Assembly (NCBI GenBank): GCA_013433145.1
Contig: CM024176.1
Span: 7,488,520 to 7,552,519, forward strand
Direction: 5' to 3'
DNA length: 64,000 bases
Source of the DNA: Ascaris suum
Taxonomy: Eukaryota; Nematoda; Chromadorea; Rhabditida; Ascarididae
The stretch's first letter is position 1; each line of letters starts with the position of its first letter. Below are positions 1-13,300 of this stretch, in pieces. The notes beneath the pieces are model-generated. The model worked only from the letters and a program-made list of their open reading frames with translations, was not told the DNA's origin and did no database searches. Both the position numbers and the translations under genes were made by a program.

Positions 1-1268
1 ACGGTGACGTCATTTATGATTTTTCAAAATAATTGCCGCATTTCTCAGAATCGCTCTGTGCATTGCCTGGAAATGCAATATTTTTCTCCAAACTGCTCGC
101 GAACTTCATCGAAATTCAGTGTACACTTGAGAGCGTTGCTAAATTCCGTCCAAAATTGAGGATAACGACTGTAATTTTGAGCATAATGAATATGGTCTTC
201 GAATTTTCGGAGAAGTAAGGGAGGGAGGGCAGGGATAGTCATGGCGACGTCATGGAAGTGCAGATGATTTCTAGGAGAATGCATATGCTTCATTTAGATT
301 TTATGGCCGAAATGGCTTCTATGTGTTCTTGTTCCCTATTTCTCTTATTGCTATTGATGCTTATTATCAGTAGCGTAGTTGCTTCGGTGTCTCTGTCAGT
401 TTCAGCGATAAAATCAATCGTAGATAATTGTTCAAACGCATATAAAAGTGGACGAAATCCTCTGCTCGTCTTATTTATTCTAGGTCATTTCTATCACATA
501 CTTTATAATTACGGTTCTTTGTTTAGCGTTTGAAGAACACGTTCGTAATCCACGATAGTTTCCCTCAATCACAACGCTCATCCTTAGTTGCTCCGAAATA
601 CGTCTGCCTCCATCCTACCGTTTCGAACTCATTTGTGAATTCCGAAAATTGGTACACTTTTTGAACTTCAACGGATCTGGAAGAAATGACGTCACCTTTC
701 AGTCGCCCAGAAATTCTGCAAACAACCAATGTGTTCTCCTGAAAAAAGAATTCTCCAAAAATCTGAAGTATGTCTCGTTGGTTCGTCGAAATGCCTATCA
801 CTTCCTCAGCGTTCATTATAACATCTGGCTTGCCCGTTAAATTCGCTGAAAATCCATCGAATCTTTTCAATCATGATCTAATCTCAATAACATTTTCTGC
901 ATCTTTCTAATCGTTTGTGAAGCTGATCTTTCGAAAATTTATGAATCGCGTTGGAAATTGTGTCATAATTTCTTCAGTTTTGTCGTATTCTTCAATTTAA
1001 CTGGTTTCAGTTTTATTCTCTTTGACAGAGATTGGTTTCATTTTCCGCTCCAACAGCCAATCTCATCAAATCGAAATTGTAAGTGAGTGCTTTCGAATTT
1101 CACTAGAATTTCTTGCACACGTGAAATAATTAAGAGATATTTGCTATATACGTAACATCACTGTGGGCATTGGGCATGTTTCACTGTTATCACTATGGAT
1201 GCTGCTTTGATCAATTGATCTAAAAGAACTATAGGAAGCATTTATTTCTTATCGCTTGATCATTGCAG
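1..1268 (+). other. Left edge: intron of gene A
   Basis: This stretch precedes the first recognisable exon of gene A and ends in the acceptor CATTGCAG. I looked in it for the counterpart of the gene B exon carrying the CxDEP motif and did not find it, so that exon and the N-terminal exons of gene A should lie upstream of the window. A leucine-rich open frame at 252-533 has no M1 similarity and no supporting splice signals. Confidence 0.6.
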
Positions 1269-1389
1269 AACATGGGGAAATTGGGATGTGATTCAATTTC
1301 CACCTTCATTGAAGATGTCCACATATATTGTTGCGTTCGCAGTGGGGCCATACGTCAAGAAAGAAGTTACAAATGAAGATGGAACATTG
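1269..1389 (+). CDS. Gene A exon A1 (domain 1, N-terminal beta domain)
   Basis: Codes residues 1-40, including [20 protein letters not shown], the conserved strand before the peptidase core. It begins one base into the frame (split codon from an upstream exon) and ends in phase 0 at a GTTAGC donor. It matches gene B exon B7 closely. Confidence 0.92.
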
Positions 1390-4300
1390 GTTAGCAGATT
1401 ATTAAATGATGTGCATTTCTGAAGAAAATGCGAACAATTCATTTGCTAAGTACAAGGAAAATGCGTGGATTTTGTTGTAACGATCTGACGAATACATTTC
1501 GATGGTTTGGTGACCGTTTTGATGCTATGAGGTGTTTACTATGTTAGAGAATGCCAGGAGAAAAGCTCATTCTTCTTTCAAGATTTTATGAGGTGACTGA
1601 ACGCTTCAAGATACACCATTGAAAGGTTATTGGAAAACAAAGGACATAATCACTGCTGATAGGATGTCATTTCATTAATGAATAGATAAATAGTATAAAT
1701 CTTCTAGCCGAAATGGTCATTCGCATTGTGTCGTTGGTCAGTGGAAATTCAGAGAGGCGAAACAGCTGCTCCAAGCAGTTCTGAAGAATTCCTTTGTGGT
1801 GGAACGTTTCTGTTCGGAAAATACCTTCACCGTTGTTATACCTTTCCTCATCACAATCTCCATTAACAGCAGAGTGATTGTGCAGTATGAGATGTTTTTT
1901 AAGGATATCAGAAAATTGAATACTTCATCGATCAGCGATCAACGATTTCACCTTTCAGATACGTATTTGGGGATGGCCAGGACAAGAGGAATATCTTGAA
2001 TGGGCGGCAGAAATTTCAGCGAAATGTTTCCACGTCATGAGACAATATACAAATTTCCCATATCCTTATACCAAATCAGGTATACTTTCTACACGTTTGT
2101 CGTTTTAAAATGCAGAATAAGAAATGCTCAGGCAAGTACAACAAGCAACAAATGTGTCTATCTCGTAGTGTACTTACTAATTTGCGAATATTTATGCTCA
2201 GTAACGAAACTTGCTATATCAGCTAATTGACGCTGCAGATTAACCAATGGACTAGAAAACAAGAGTGACGCAATAACTGAACACAACATCACGAAATACA
2301 TTGCAGTAGATTGAAAAAGTATGTGTATTGTTATTCCGTTCTATTTTAAAGAATACAGAGATCTCCTGCTCATATGGGCAATCAAACGGTGAAATTTAAT
2401 ATAAGCAGTGTGCGTTATTGCAGATCAACTTGGCATGCCTGAGTTTGTCGCCGGAGCAATGGAGAATTATGGACTTATCATCTATAAGTATCAGTATATC
2501 ACATTCAATCCAAAGGTCGCAACATCAAATTTGCTCTTCCGCTTCCACAAAAAATGTTTTGAGATTGAGACCATTTGGGACACGAATGAACATCACCAAG
2601 ATTAATCGAATTGACATACGTCAGAGACATAGGGAATGTTCATTAGGATCACATTTCCCTTCCTGCTATCCGGAAGTCTCGAGGCATGCGCCATTTAATT
2701 TTGAATACTGTTTTCGTTTTTTACTATGGTTGAGAGACTTATCACTTGCTATATGCGAAATGAATTGCGCTGAATATCCCATGGATTGTTCACTTGGGCT
2801 GAAAGGGCACCCTCCTTGGCCTAGTCGGTAAGTCAAATGAGCACTGTGTATTTTCTCACATGTTTAAAACTAGCTAGAAAACACTGTAGAGCTTTTTTAG
2901 TGAGACCGACTGATATTACGCAGTTTTTAAATTATTTCGTCGGCTACAAACGTTCATGCATAGTTCAGTTCTGAGCACATGCAAAATAGTGTGCACTATT
3001 CTGCATGGTAACTGAACTTTTCGCTTAGATTTCGAAGGGGAGCTGATTTAGTGGATAATGCCTTCTGTTCGATGAGAGGAGTGTGTGGGATGTACGTTAT
3101 CACCTTCCTGATCATTTAACGCGTGTGCGTTACCTATTTCTCGCGTCATAATTTTGACTACAGCTATCAAGCAGTTCGACTGGAAATCGCGCGCACTGCT
3201 GTAAGTTCAAGTAAGATGAAAGTGATTGCAGCTGCATTCCACTAAAGTGAAAGAGATGGCGTCAGAAACAATATGCCACGAGATTTCGCATCAGTGGTTC
3301 GGCGACACCGTTACTGAAACATGGTGGGATGACCTATTCCTCAGTGAAGGGTTCGCCACACTGTTTGAAACAGTTTCACAGAAAATGGCATTGCCCGAAC
3401 AAGTGGATTACCTGGTACGTTAAAAAGCTTTCAGTTGATCTAATTGCTTTCATTCCCAGTCGCTCTGTGAGAGGAGAGGTACGTTCCTGGTGCTTCTAAA
3501 AATAAAATGCAGTTGACTAGGATTGATATAAAAGGTAAGCTGTTCACGACAAGTGAACGGATGCACCTTCAATCATCGCTCATGGAGCAATGCTGCCACA
3601 GCGAAATCCACAAATCCCATGCAAGAGATTGCAAAGGATGGTCGAGAGGGGCAGGCACCTTTGCTGCGTTGTTCTCTTGTGAACTGTAATGCAACCAACG
3701 GCAGATAATAGAACGCAAAATTCTTACTAAGGAAGATTTCCATTTCTTCATACCGATGCAATAATGTATAATGCCTGCTGTGCACTCTACGCGGTTTTTT
3801 AACTCTCAGTCGTATTTAATTTTGATGTCGGGTTGTTCAAAAATACTGTCAAATTGCCCCACCACTCGATATTCGAGTGGTTTACAGCACCCTTTGAGCA
3901 TCATCTAGAAGGCATACTCCGAAGTTATATACCGCCGCTTTCACACACTAAATAAGTTAAGTACACTCACTCTCTTCTTTTATGATCAATAGATTTGCAG
4001 CAAGAGGTGAAATTTCCTCCGAACCCAAGAAAGCGGACGGAGTGATCTCGGCTACCTGTCCAAGAATGTCTTTTAACAATTGCTTTACGTCAATCGTTTA
4101 CGTAACGCGCGTCTCTGCAACGAGCCTACTACTGTAATTCACTTGTGCTTCACTCGTGCCCGAATTTAAGTCCGCCAATAACGCCGTGCACAACGCTGAA
4201 ATTGATAGTGACGGGTTCTGATAGTAGTAGAAGAACAACTTTCAGGATGGGAAGTTTCTGGTGAATACTATGCAAGCAGCACTCACTGCAGATACCAACA

Positions 4301-7300
4301 TCACCTACTCGCATCCGCTATACGATGTCGATGGTCCATTCTTCGATGGCATGTTTTATTGTTCCGTTCTGTAATTTGTTGCAAGCAATCGCCCTACTGA
4401 GAGATTTTGCTTTAGTCAATGTAACTGTGCCTTTGTCACGCATATCGGAGGGAACTGCGATTGTAAAATTTATTCTTATACAATCATCATAAGATAGGCT
4501 GTGATATGAAAATTTCACAGCACTCTGTCCATTCAGTCCCATTTTTGAAGTATACTTACTGCATTATGCTCGTTTAGGCGTCATCCTTCACCTGCTTATG
4601 CCTATTTACTGTTTCGCTACTTCAGTTTCAAGATTCACTGTATCTTTTCGAAGGGAAATGAAAAGAATAGATCGAGATCATTTCTCGATGGAGGTTACAA
4701 ATCGCCCATTATTGCCCCAAAAATATGCACTCTTGGCAACTGCATCGAACGCGATGATTGACGGTCGAGCGTTTTTGGTGAAACATAATTTCAAGATTAT
4801 CAAAATAAGGTTTTTCTCCAAAAGTTTCCCAAACAAAAATTTCCCGAACGAAGAACGTTTCTGTTTTCTCTTCAGACGCTGGTCTCAAGTGCCCTCTTCT
4901 TTTGCAAAGATACTTAAACTCAATAATTCAGACAACAGATCACAAAGTCATATGATATTTCGATTCTATTCTACGCTTCGCAATTTCTTCCAGATCAGAT
5001 TAATTCAGCGATTGCATACCTATCGAGAATCACTGATGGATGAAAGAGATTTGTGAGCGGTGTTTCTTCATGAGGTGGTCCTCTAAATCAGATTACGAGT
5101 TTTGCTTTCGTGGCCAAAGAAACGACGCCACCAAAATCACTTTCTCATCCCGACAGCATCCCTAGTTAGTTATCACAAATATGTGTTCTTAGTATAGCGT
5201 AGACAAATCTTCATCGATTAGGATTTACTCGCTCAGTGTCCCATATATGTAGGCAGTAGGAGCATAAAAGTGTCGGCAGCATGAAAATAATGATAGAACA
5301 TATGTTTTTGTGGCAGAAAAGCTTTCTCATGATGAAGAGATGAAGATATTTGCAAGATTGGTAGATGATTCCGCTAATTTCTCTTCAGATATCACATACA
5401 AGAAAGGTGGTTCAATACTGAGCATGATCGAAACCGTACTTGGAAAATCTGTATTCCAAAGTGCTCTTCAAAGCTATATAAGGACTTATCAATTCTCAAA
5501 TGCAGATCACGAGATGCTATTCGAAAAGTTTACTGAGGTACTTCTAAGACAACTTACTTTGTTCACAAAGTAGTGATTCATTTTGCATGGTACAGCTGTG
5601 CTATGCACTGCATCCGCCACAGTAGGATGTTTCCCCATATTGCAGTAAGGTGATTTCATGCCTTCGTACGTTTATGAAATTGGTTGCTCTTAGGAGTACG
5701 GAAATGTGGGGGATCCATGTATATGTGTCATTGCTGATGACTATTGATGCTTGTTGCGCTCTTCCGAACGGACTGAATAACAGTAATTTCGACAATTACA
5801 GAGCCAAGTTACTCCTTCACCCGACTAATTTCTAAACAAATACTATATAATTCCCGAACTTTGCGCATCCTTATGCCATTTTCTGGTAACTAGGAACGTT
5901 CCGATGGGAAATTCCTACAGTCCATTAACTTCACATTAGAAGAAAATTACAGGAACAACTGTTTAAATTTACGTGGCGTAGTTTTGCTGAGGACAGCAAA
6001 AGAGATAATTGGCTTTTTTCGACGAAATCCCAATCCCAACATCCGTCTTCAGAACACGCATTAATGCATGACGTTTGCAACATATTCCACGTTATTTTTT
6101 AGGCTGCGGCCGGTACGGTCAAAGATTGGTGCGGACGACCGATGAACGTTACACGTTTCCTTGATCCATGGTTCCTTCAGCAGGCAAGTGCTTTGAAAAA
6201 ATGATATTGCATATGAAAGAAATGCAATGATCAACTTATCAAGGAAGATGTGAAGAAAACCTCATCAAACAGAAACAAATAAACGACCAATTCCACATAG
6301 TGCTGGTGATAAGTCACTGTACTGGATAACGACTCCCTACTTCAAAGATTTTTTCTTCTTTCACCTGACTATAGTGATACAAAAAGTTGAATGGATCATG
6401 GTTTATTGTCCTTTCGCTCATTACTAGAACTATACGAGTGATATAATTGTGACCTGTTGTTCGTCGAACATCTTCGGAAATTCCGGCAAAACGATTCACA
6501 ACTTACGCGTTTATGAAGTTTTAGAAAGAATTCTTCCAAAATGACCTTCTCACCATTTGCTTTTTCTGGAAACTTGCACATCTCCCTCAAGGTCACATAT
6601 TCTGTGAGAAGAGGTAACGTTTCGCCCTTGTTCAGGGTATCGTTCACTTCTCTTTCTAAATATCCTGAATTCCTTGGAAACTCTTCGGTAATGAGGAGGG
6701 GAACGGAGTGAGCAGAGACCTGCCTATCTTCGATTGGTGTTGTAGGGCATGAGTCACGCTACTGATGTTCGATGGCATCACGGCAGTCCTTTCATGAATC
6801 TCTTTATCTTAGGATTTTCCACTCGTCACGGTGACCAATAATCAGTTGATATCTGACGCCACATTTTCGCAACAACCGTATAATGACGTTGAGCGTTTGC
6901 CACCCAACAATACGTTTGGATACACATGGCCCATACCACTCTACTGGAAGAATTACAGATATTACTATAAGAACAATGAAACTAGCCTCACATGGCTTAA
7001 TCCAGGTGTGTTCTTAGCTTTCTTGAATGCATCCATGCGACCTTTTACTAAGTACTTGTTCTCTCGCAATGTGGTGATGTGACAGCTGTGGAAACAGGAA
7101 GCGGATCAGAGGGGATATGATAGAAAAAACAAGCGTGGTACAGGCATGCGACCAGATGCTAGCCTCGTGCGAATCTCAACCACGTCGCGTATCTAACGCT
7201 GTGGTTCTCCTGCACACTTTTTTTCTGTAGAGACCGCACATAATGCTTTCGTAGCATCTGTTTCTTCCAAGTCATCTGCAGCTATCCGTTCTATGAATGT

Positions 7301-10300
7301 TCTGTTGTCCCTATAATGCTACTTTCATCGCACCTTTAGCCTATGAAACGTGCGCAAAATCAGCGATAGCACCAAATAACCGTGCTATACACTGGGATAT
7401 GGGTAATGCAGAATCCACATCCTATCTGCGCGTTGATTATGACGATATTGGATACACGCGGCTACTTGAACAGTTGAAGGCAAGGCGTGACATCGACTTC
7501 AGCACTGCAGATAAGGTTCACCTCATTGGGGACCAGCTAGCGATTGCAACGTAAGTCATCAGTGGATTCTTGCTCAGAGATTCTTCCCAATAGCTGAAGA
7601 AAGGGATTTGTAGTCTAATGGAGGTTTTAAAACATTGAGTAGCCTCCTCAATTGTTCTGATTGTGCTATAATTAGCGCTTCTCATTCCTTGAAATTTCGG
7701 CCACTTTCATCAGCCGTTGAATAACAGTGATGATTCGGAGTTCATTTGTAGTTATATGCCAAAATGGATTCCGATATGAAAACGAAGCAGAGTTTTTCTG
7801 AGGCTTAGTAGATGCGTATTTTCTGCACCCTTGACACATTCCGTTAATGATGTAGAATCAAGATTTTAATTAAAAAAACTCTGAGTCGGATTGTTCATTT
7901 GTCTTCTTGCAAGTTATAGACTTAGAATTTCTTAATTTAACTGGTCTACGTTTCTTATTATTGTGCATTTTATCGTATTTAGAGAATTGCGCCTCACCAC
8001 CACTACTCATCCGCCGCTTCCGTCAAAAAATGCCCGAAAATGAGTTGCTTATAGGAGCTGAAATGTTAAAGGCTAACACTGCCAATAAAACACTCCTTCA
8101 ATATAACTTTTCCCTGAAACCTTTAGTAATTAGTACTGCGAGATTCTCTTCAGAGCACTTCAGTAAAGTAAGGTTCCGGTTAGATCGGTAATAAAATGGT
8201 GCTAACGTGGCGTACACGTATAAACTCTCACATGAATCCTTGCCTCGCACATCGAAGTATCCCAATCCGTTTCAGCGAGAGAGATAGAAATGGCTTGCCA
8301 TTTTCATATCACAAGGTACTGGATCTAATCACCACAATTCTGCCGAAATATCCGCATTATGCTACGTTCAAAATAGCACAAGATTTTATTGATTCAATGG
8401 AGAGGCTTTTTATGGATGGTCCCGATTACGAGCTTTTTAAGGTATGCGGTGATTTTATTCGATGCGAGTTTGCGAGTTTCCTGAGCAACGTTTTCTTTCA
8501 TTCTTCATTTAAGCATAAAACTAGTGAGATAGAGTCATTAAAAATTGGTTGTTAGGGACGTGGTCTGATTGACGACCATAACGTCACGTAGATAGATGGT
8601 GCCTGTGCCGCTTGACATCATTGCCTCTGTAGTCCTCTTACCGCTGCCATGCGCTTATTTCGAAATTCTTCCTTGCTCTATAAGGACGCTCAAGATGGAA
8701 TCGCCGTATGTGTTAGGAGGATGGCCTGTATTCTGTGATAGATTTGCTATTTTGAAACATTTCGCGGGCAAGACGAAGCGTCAACACAGGCATGAAAAAC
8801 TGAAAAAAGCATCCACTAGAAAGCATATGAACATTTTCAGGCCATAAATCTTTTCTCGTGGTCTGAAAACGAATTTATCTCATTCAAAAATGCTTATTAT
8901 GACCTCACAGATATGACGTTATGATGTTTTTTCGCAACTGTTTTCTTTCAAGTATGTAGGTACGATTAAATGCAGTGTTATAAAAACTTCGGCAATCATT
9001 TCCGTTGCATTATAGGCAGGCATCAGAAGATGGCTTGAAGAAAATTACAACATCTTGGGTTATAATACAACTGGCAATTGGAACAATGAGTAAGCTCTAC
9101 AATTACTACAGGCATCCGAATGCAGCCTTTATGCTTATGGCAGTCCGATGGATCTTCCGCGCAATGAAAACAACAAGTTGATCATAGAGGGCGATTTGGC
9201 TCCATAACGTTCACTAGCATTTTTCTGTGATAGGAAATTGAGAACTTGATTATTATTGAATTTCTTTGTGAAACGTGAACGTACTAGGTTGGCGGATTAA
9301 ATATGATGTCACATTTCTTAGAGCGTTCCGGATTCCCTTCGCACTTCACAAAGATGTATTTGAATCAGTGCCGGTTTTGAATGTTTTTTGTGAGGGAGGG
9401 AATCGTTGTGGTTTATGTCGATACAATAATCTCTTCTATCAAGTCAACCTCTCCCGTTCGCAACAGCCAATAACTCACTTGGTAACCCGTAGAATAGAAC
9501 ATCTAGGCTTGCGCGCACGCGATTAACCTAAGTAGGCGATTATTTCGAAGAAAATCGGCAAGCATATTTTTAAATACATTTGGAAGCATTGAAAATCAAA
9601 ATTTTTTACTATTTTTTGAAAAGTTTATCACCTGACACTTTCCTCGGGTCACCTGTGGGATATGCTTTCCTCTATAATCACTTCACTTGGGTAAATAATG
9701 TCGGTTGTTTCATCGTTTATGAGCCAGTCACACTTTTAGTCAAATTCGAGAAATACCACCCAAAAACATTTTGATAACTCTTGCTATTTGCTTTCTGTTT
9801 TTAAAAACATAACGAACTTACCAATACAGTATGGCTCGATATTTGATGCTACCGTATGCGGTGCGATATGAAGTTGGAACATCGGCTGAAGAAGGTCTGA
9901 AGCTATTCAACCAGTTCCTTGTTGACTGCAGCAACACAACAACAGTCATCGATGACTGCTCTCAGTAAGATATTCTTCAGCTGTATTTTTTGCAGCGCTT
10001 CCACTCTTCTTACACTGCTCTTCGTTGAACAGCAAGTGAAGCCTACTGACACTCGCTCATTATCTCGAATTTTTGAACTCCAGTCAATACGGCTGCCTTG
10101 AAGTTTTCGTCATTTTCGTCACTTTCGGTTATGTAGCCGATAATCTGAAGATTCTTTGGTGGAAAGAGTAATTTGCATATATGTTTCTTTACATCAAAAC
10201 GACTCCGCAGACGAAAATTCAGCGTTGTTAGTCCAAGCCGATTAGCTTCAGCACGAGGCCTGTAGTCCAGCTCTCGTAATCATTACGTCTATCGAAATTC

Positions 10301-13300
10301 CTCATGGGAAATTCAACTCCATCACTGCACATTAACCTTCCAGTCGTTAAACCCGGGATTTTATCATTGAGTTTCTCAAACATCGTTTTCATGTCCATCA
10401 GACTGATAACTGCTCCGGCGACTTCAAACATTTATCAGCCTCTAACTGAGCAGTTGGCGTGTCGCACGTAGACTTTCGTGTTCAAAACCCGTTATTTATG
10501 ATTCTTGGATGCAAAGTATATTCATCTAGGCGGACTCTATTTCTCCTTAGCTTGGAAAGAGGTTTTTCGGTCGGAAGAAGATGATGAAGAGCTGTTCATA
10601 AGACCAAAAATATCAGAGAAAAGGTTGGGAAGGTGCTAATATCAATGTCAGTGTCACTAATTCTAGGTTATTGTCAGTGGTGCCATTCTAATACTTGCAG
10701 CACCCATCGCGCCAATAACTATGATGGTATTGCTGCTGGTAATGATACAACTAGTGGATATTCAACTTGAGCAGGACCAAAATCCACCTGAGACAGCAAT
10801 TCAGAGCGTTACAGCCGCTTTATTATGGCTTTCGTGGTATCACAGCCACAAAGATTCGATTTCCGCGATCAGAATTTGTGGTCATAAGGAGGCGACAATA
10901 ACTGGATCAAATGGACGTAATAAATCACTACACCTGTCACGCGTTTAGACGTCAGTGATCTGCACATCAGAAGTGCTTGGGAATTTGCTTTCCATCGCCG
11001 ATCGCTTTTACTTTAGAGCCATCAAGAAATGTTCTGGATTACGCGGTATCCCAATTTTGGGTAAAATCGTTATATTTGGTGATTTCTACGCAATTGCCCT
11101 AGTTGGCGAGACTTTACTGAGAAAGTTAAAGGGCCGGCGATAGAGCAAATTTCGTGAATTGTGAGAAGAAGCATAATCCAGCAGCTGCAGAAGAGAAGTG
11201 AACGTCGTGGAGTTTTGCCGGAAGGTTTCAAAGATCGGAGAGCAGTCTCCAAACCATCGAAAAAAATGTGAGGCCCATGTTATTCTTCACGGCTTCTTGC
11301 ATGGAATTTTTCCATGCAACACTTCTTTCTTGGCAATTGCCTGCAATGTTCTCTCGCTCTCTTTTTCATGGTGCCGCTAGCAGCGTTTACCGTAAAGGCA
11401 ATTGCAATCAAGAGAGTCTGATGCTATTCTACAAACGGTGACCAAAGCATCGTGATAGTCAAACTGAGGAATTTCCACAGTGCTCGGACAACCGCCGCAC
11501 TCTGCCACACAGGTTTTTGGGCATCGAGACAATGAAAATGTTTTCATAAGTCTTTGCAGCAGGACCGCCCCGCAAATACATCTTTTCTTAGTAGCATGAT
11601 GCGGAGTCTCAGATCTGCGACAGGGTCGCTTCTTGTTCACGCTAACTTTTTCGCCGAGATCTTCGGCCCGACAATACCGCTCTTTCTTGGGAAGTATCCC
11701 CATTTTCTCCTGTCCGGCTTTATTCTGCGGTGTCCTTTCTGATCGCTTAGTGGACTGACGATTCCGCGCGATCACCCTTCGAAGAGCCTTGTCGACCGAA
11801 AATTGTTAAATTCACATACCAGACCATTTGCATTGATGCTGTAGCATTACGCCTGCATCACTTTCTACATCTGAAATGTCACGGTGTATCGACATTTGGT
11901 GGGCAACAACCGGCGACGCTTTCCTGTAAAATCCAGCAGATTTCTCCACTTCCGCCGGCAATGCGATCGCATTTCCCTACATGCTCCTCATCTCTCTTAC
12001 GTTTGCTGGATCTTGACGCTCTGGCGAAGTTTTGTTGTTCAGTTGACTTCGTGTTTAAACATCTTAACTTATAACACATTCAAAATCATTTTGTCCCAAA
12101 CCACAAGGCAATCAGCGTAATTTGACAGTGCTGCCCTTAGCGCTCAAAAGTTTTCAAACTTGCGAGATTGAAGTTTAGCTCCGGATAGATTGATTTTGAC
12201 GGTTCGAACGGATGATTTTGATGGCAGCACTTTTCTTGCCCCGTGAAAATTAGGACAGATAGATGATGTGTTGTGTTCTGGGGTATCGTGGGTTTATGTG
12301 ACGTAATGATGGTTGACTGAATCATAAAATGCGCGGTATTGAAAATGAAGGGTACTAATACTAACTGAAAGTGGTAGGTAGTCCAAAAGCCCGGGAGTTA
12401 AGTCCGTAGTGGTGAATATTGGAGCAGGGTGGAAGGGTTGAGGGAGGGAACGCTTCGGCATGAGCTCGCAAACACTACATCAAAAACGTATTCGATATTA
12501 AAGAGACGGAGAAAAATGTGGGAACTGCGCGTACTACCCTCAATATACTTAATATGCTGGAAGAGGCCGGCATGAAGATAAGGATGCAGTTTTGTTAATA
12601 TACATTGAAAGGACAGGCAGTCCCAGCAAAAATAAAGTACTTCTGTGCTCTTTTTTTCGAATATAACAAAACTCTCTGGTGATGCTTCTCAAAAGCAATG
12701 TGGCAGAAGGCTTGGATAGCTGCGGGCATTGAATAGCGAGTGAGACTCCTCGACGCATAGTTTTTGCCGCCAGCGATTGTGCTAATACGGTTAGTGTTTT
12801 TGGTCAGTTGGTGGCAAGCAATATTGGGAGTGCGGGAATCTGTTTAAAAGCACCGTTCAAAATAAAATGAACGGAAGCAAGATTTCTTGTTGCCAGGGGG
12901 GGGGGGGAAATATCGAAAGCCAAGGTGTGTTAATCAGCGTTCGAATAATGCGTTTATTTCAGTGTGCATCCGGATATTCGAATAGCGGTGTACTGTTCTG
13001 GAATAAGACACGGACCGCAGGAAAGTTTCGATCGTCTATTGGCTCTGTACGATCTGCAAGAGAAGAACGCATATTATTTTTATCATGAATATTACGCGAT
13101 GCTTCAAGGATTATCATGTTCTCCCAGACGCGAAGATATTATGAAGTAATTTCCTTTATTTTCATAATTTTACTGATATTCTTACCATCGCCGTTGCATT
13201 CTCTCACGGTTGAGCGTCAATTTCTTCGGAGATTAAGTTGTATCTCTAGCAGTCGCAAAAGTGGCCGTGTCAAAAGCAACACTCGCGTAACAGCCATTTT

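Larger units (their letters stand above)
9965..12962 (+). other. 3-kb intron of gene A between A12 and A13
   Basis: No exon or gene recognised. It contains a near-perfect short hairpin at 11297-11319 and a 12-G run at 12896-12907. Open frames on the minus strand, such as 11377-11775 and 10228-10431, match no family I know and lack splice or start context. Confidence 0.6.

Noticed and set aside
252..533. Leucine-rich open frame of 93 residues resembling a membrane segment
   Set aside because: No splice or M1 context, and the composition is typical of chance frames in T-rich DNA. It lies in the gene A intron.
4334..5388. GT donor at 4334 joined to an acceptor before 5317 as the main splice for exon A5
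   Set aside because: It would insert about 24 residues absent from gene B. The GC donor at 4349 reproduces the exon lengths and phase of the paralogue exactly. Kept as an alternative.
10228..10431. Minus-strand open frame that looks somewhat protein-like
   Set aside because: No recognised family, no splice signals and no adjoining frames.
11377..11775. Minus-strand open frame of 132 residues, Lys/Arg- and Cys-rich
   Set aside because: No known domain and no start context. It lies inside a gene A intron and has no partner exons.
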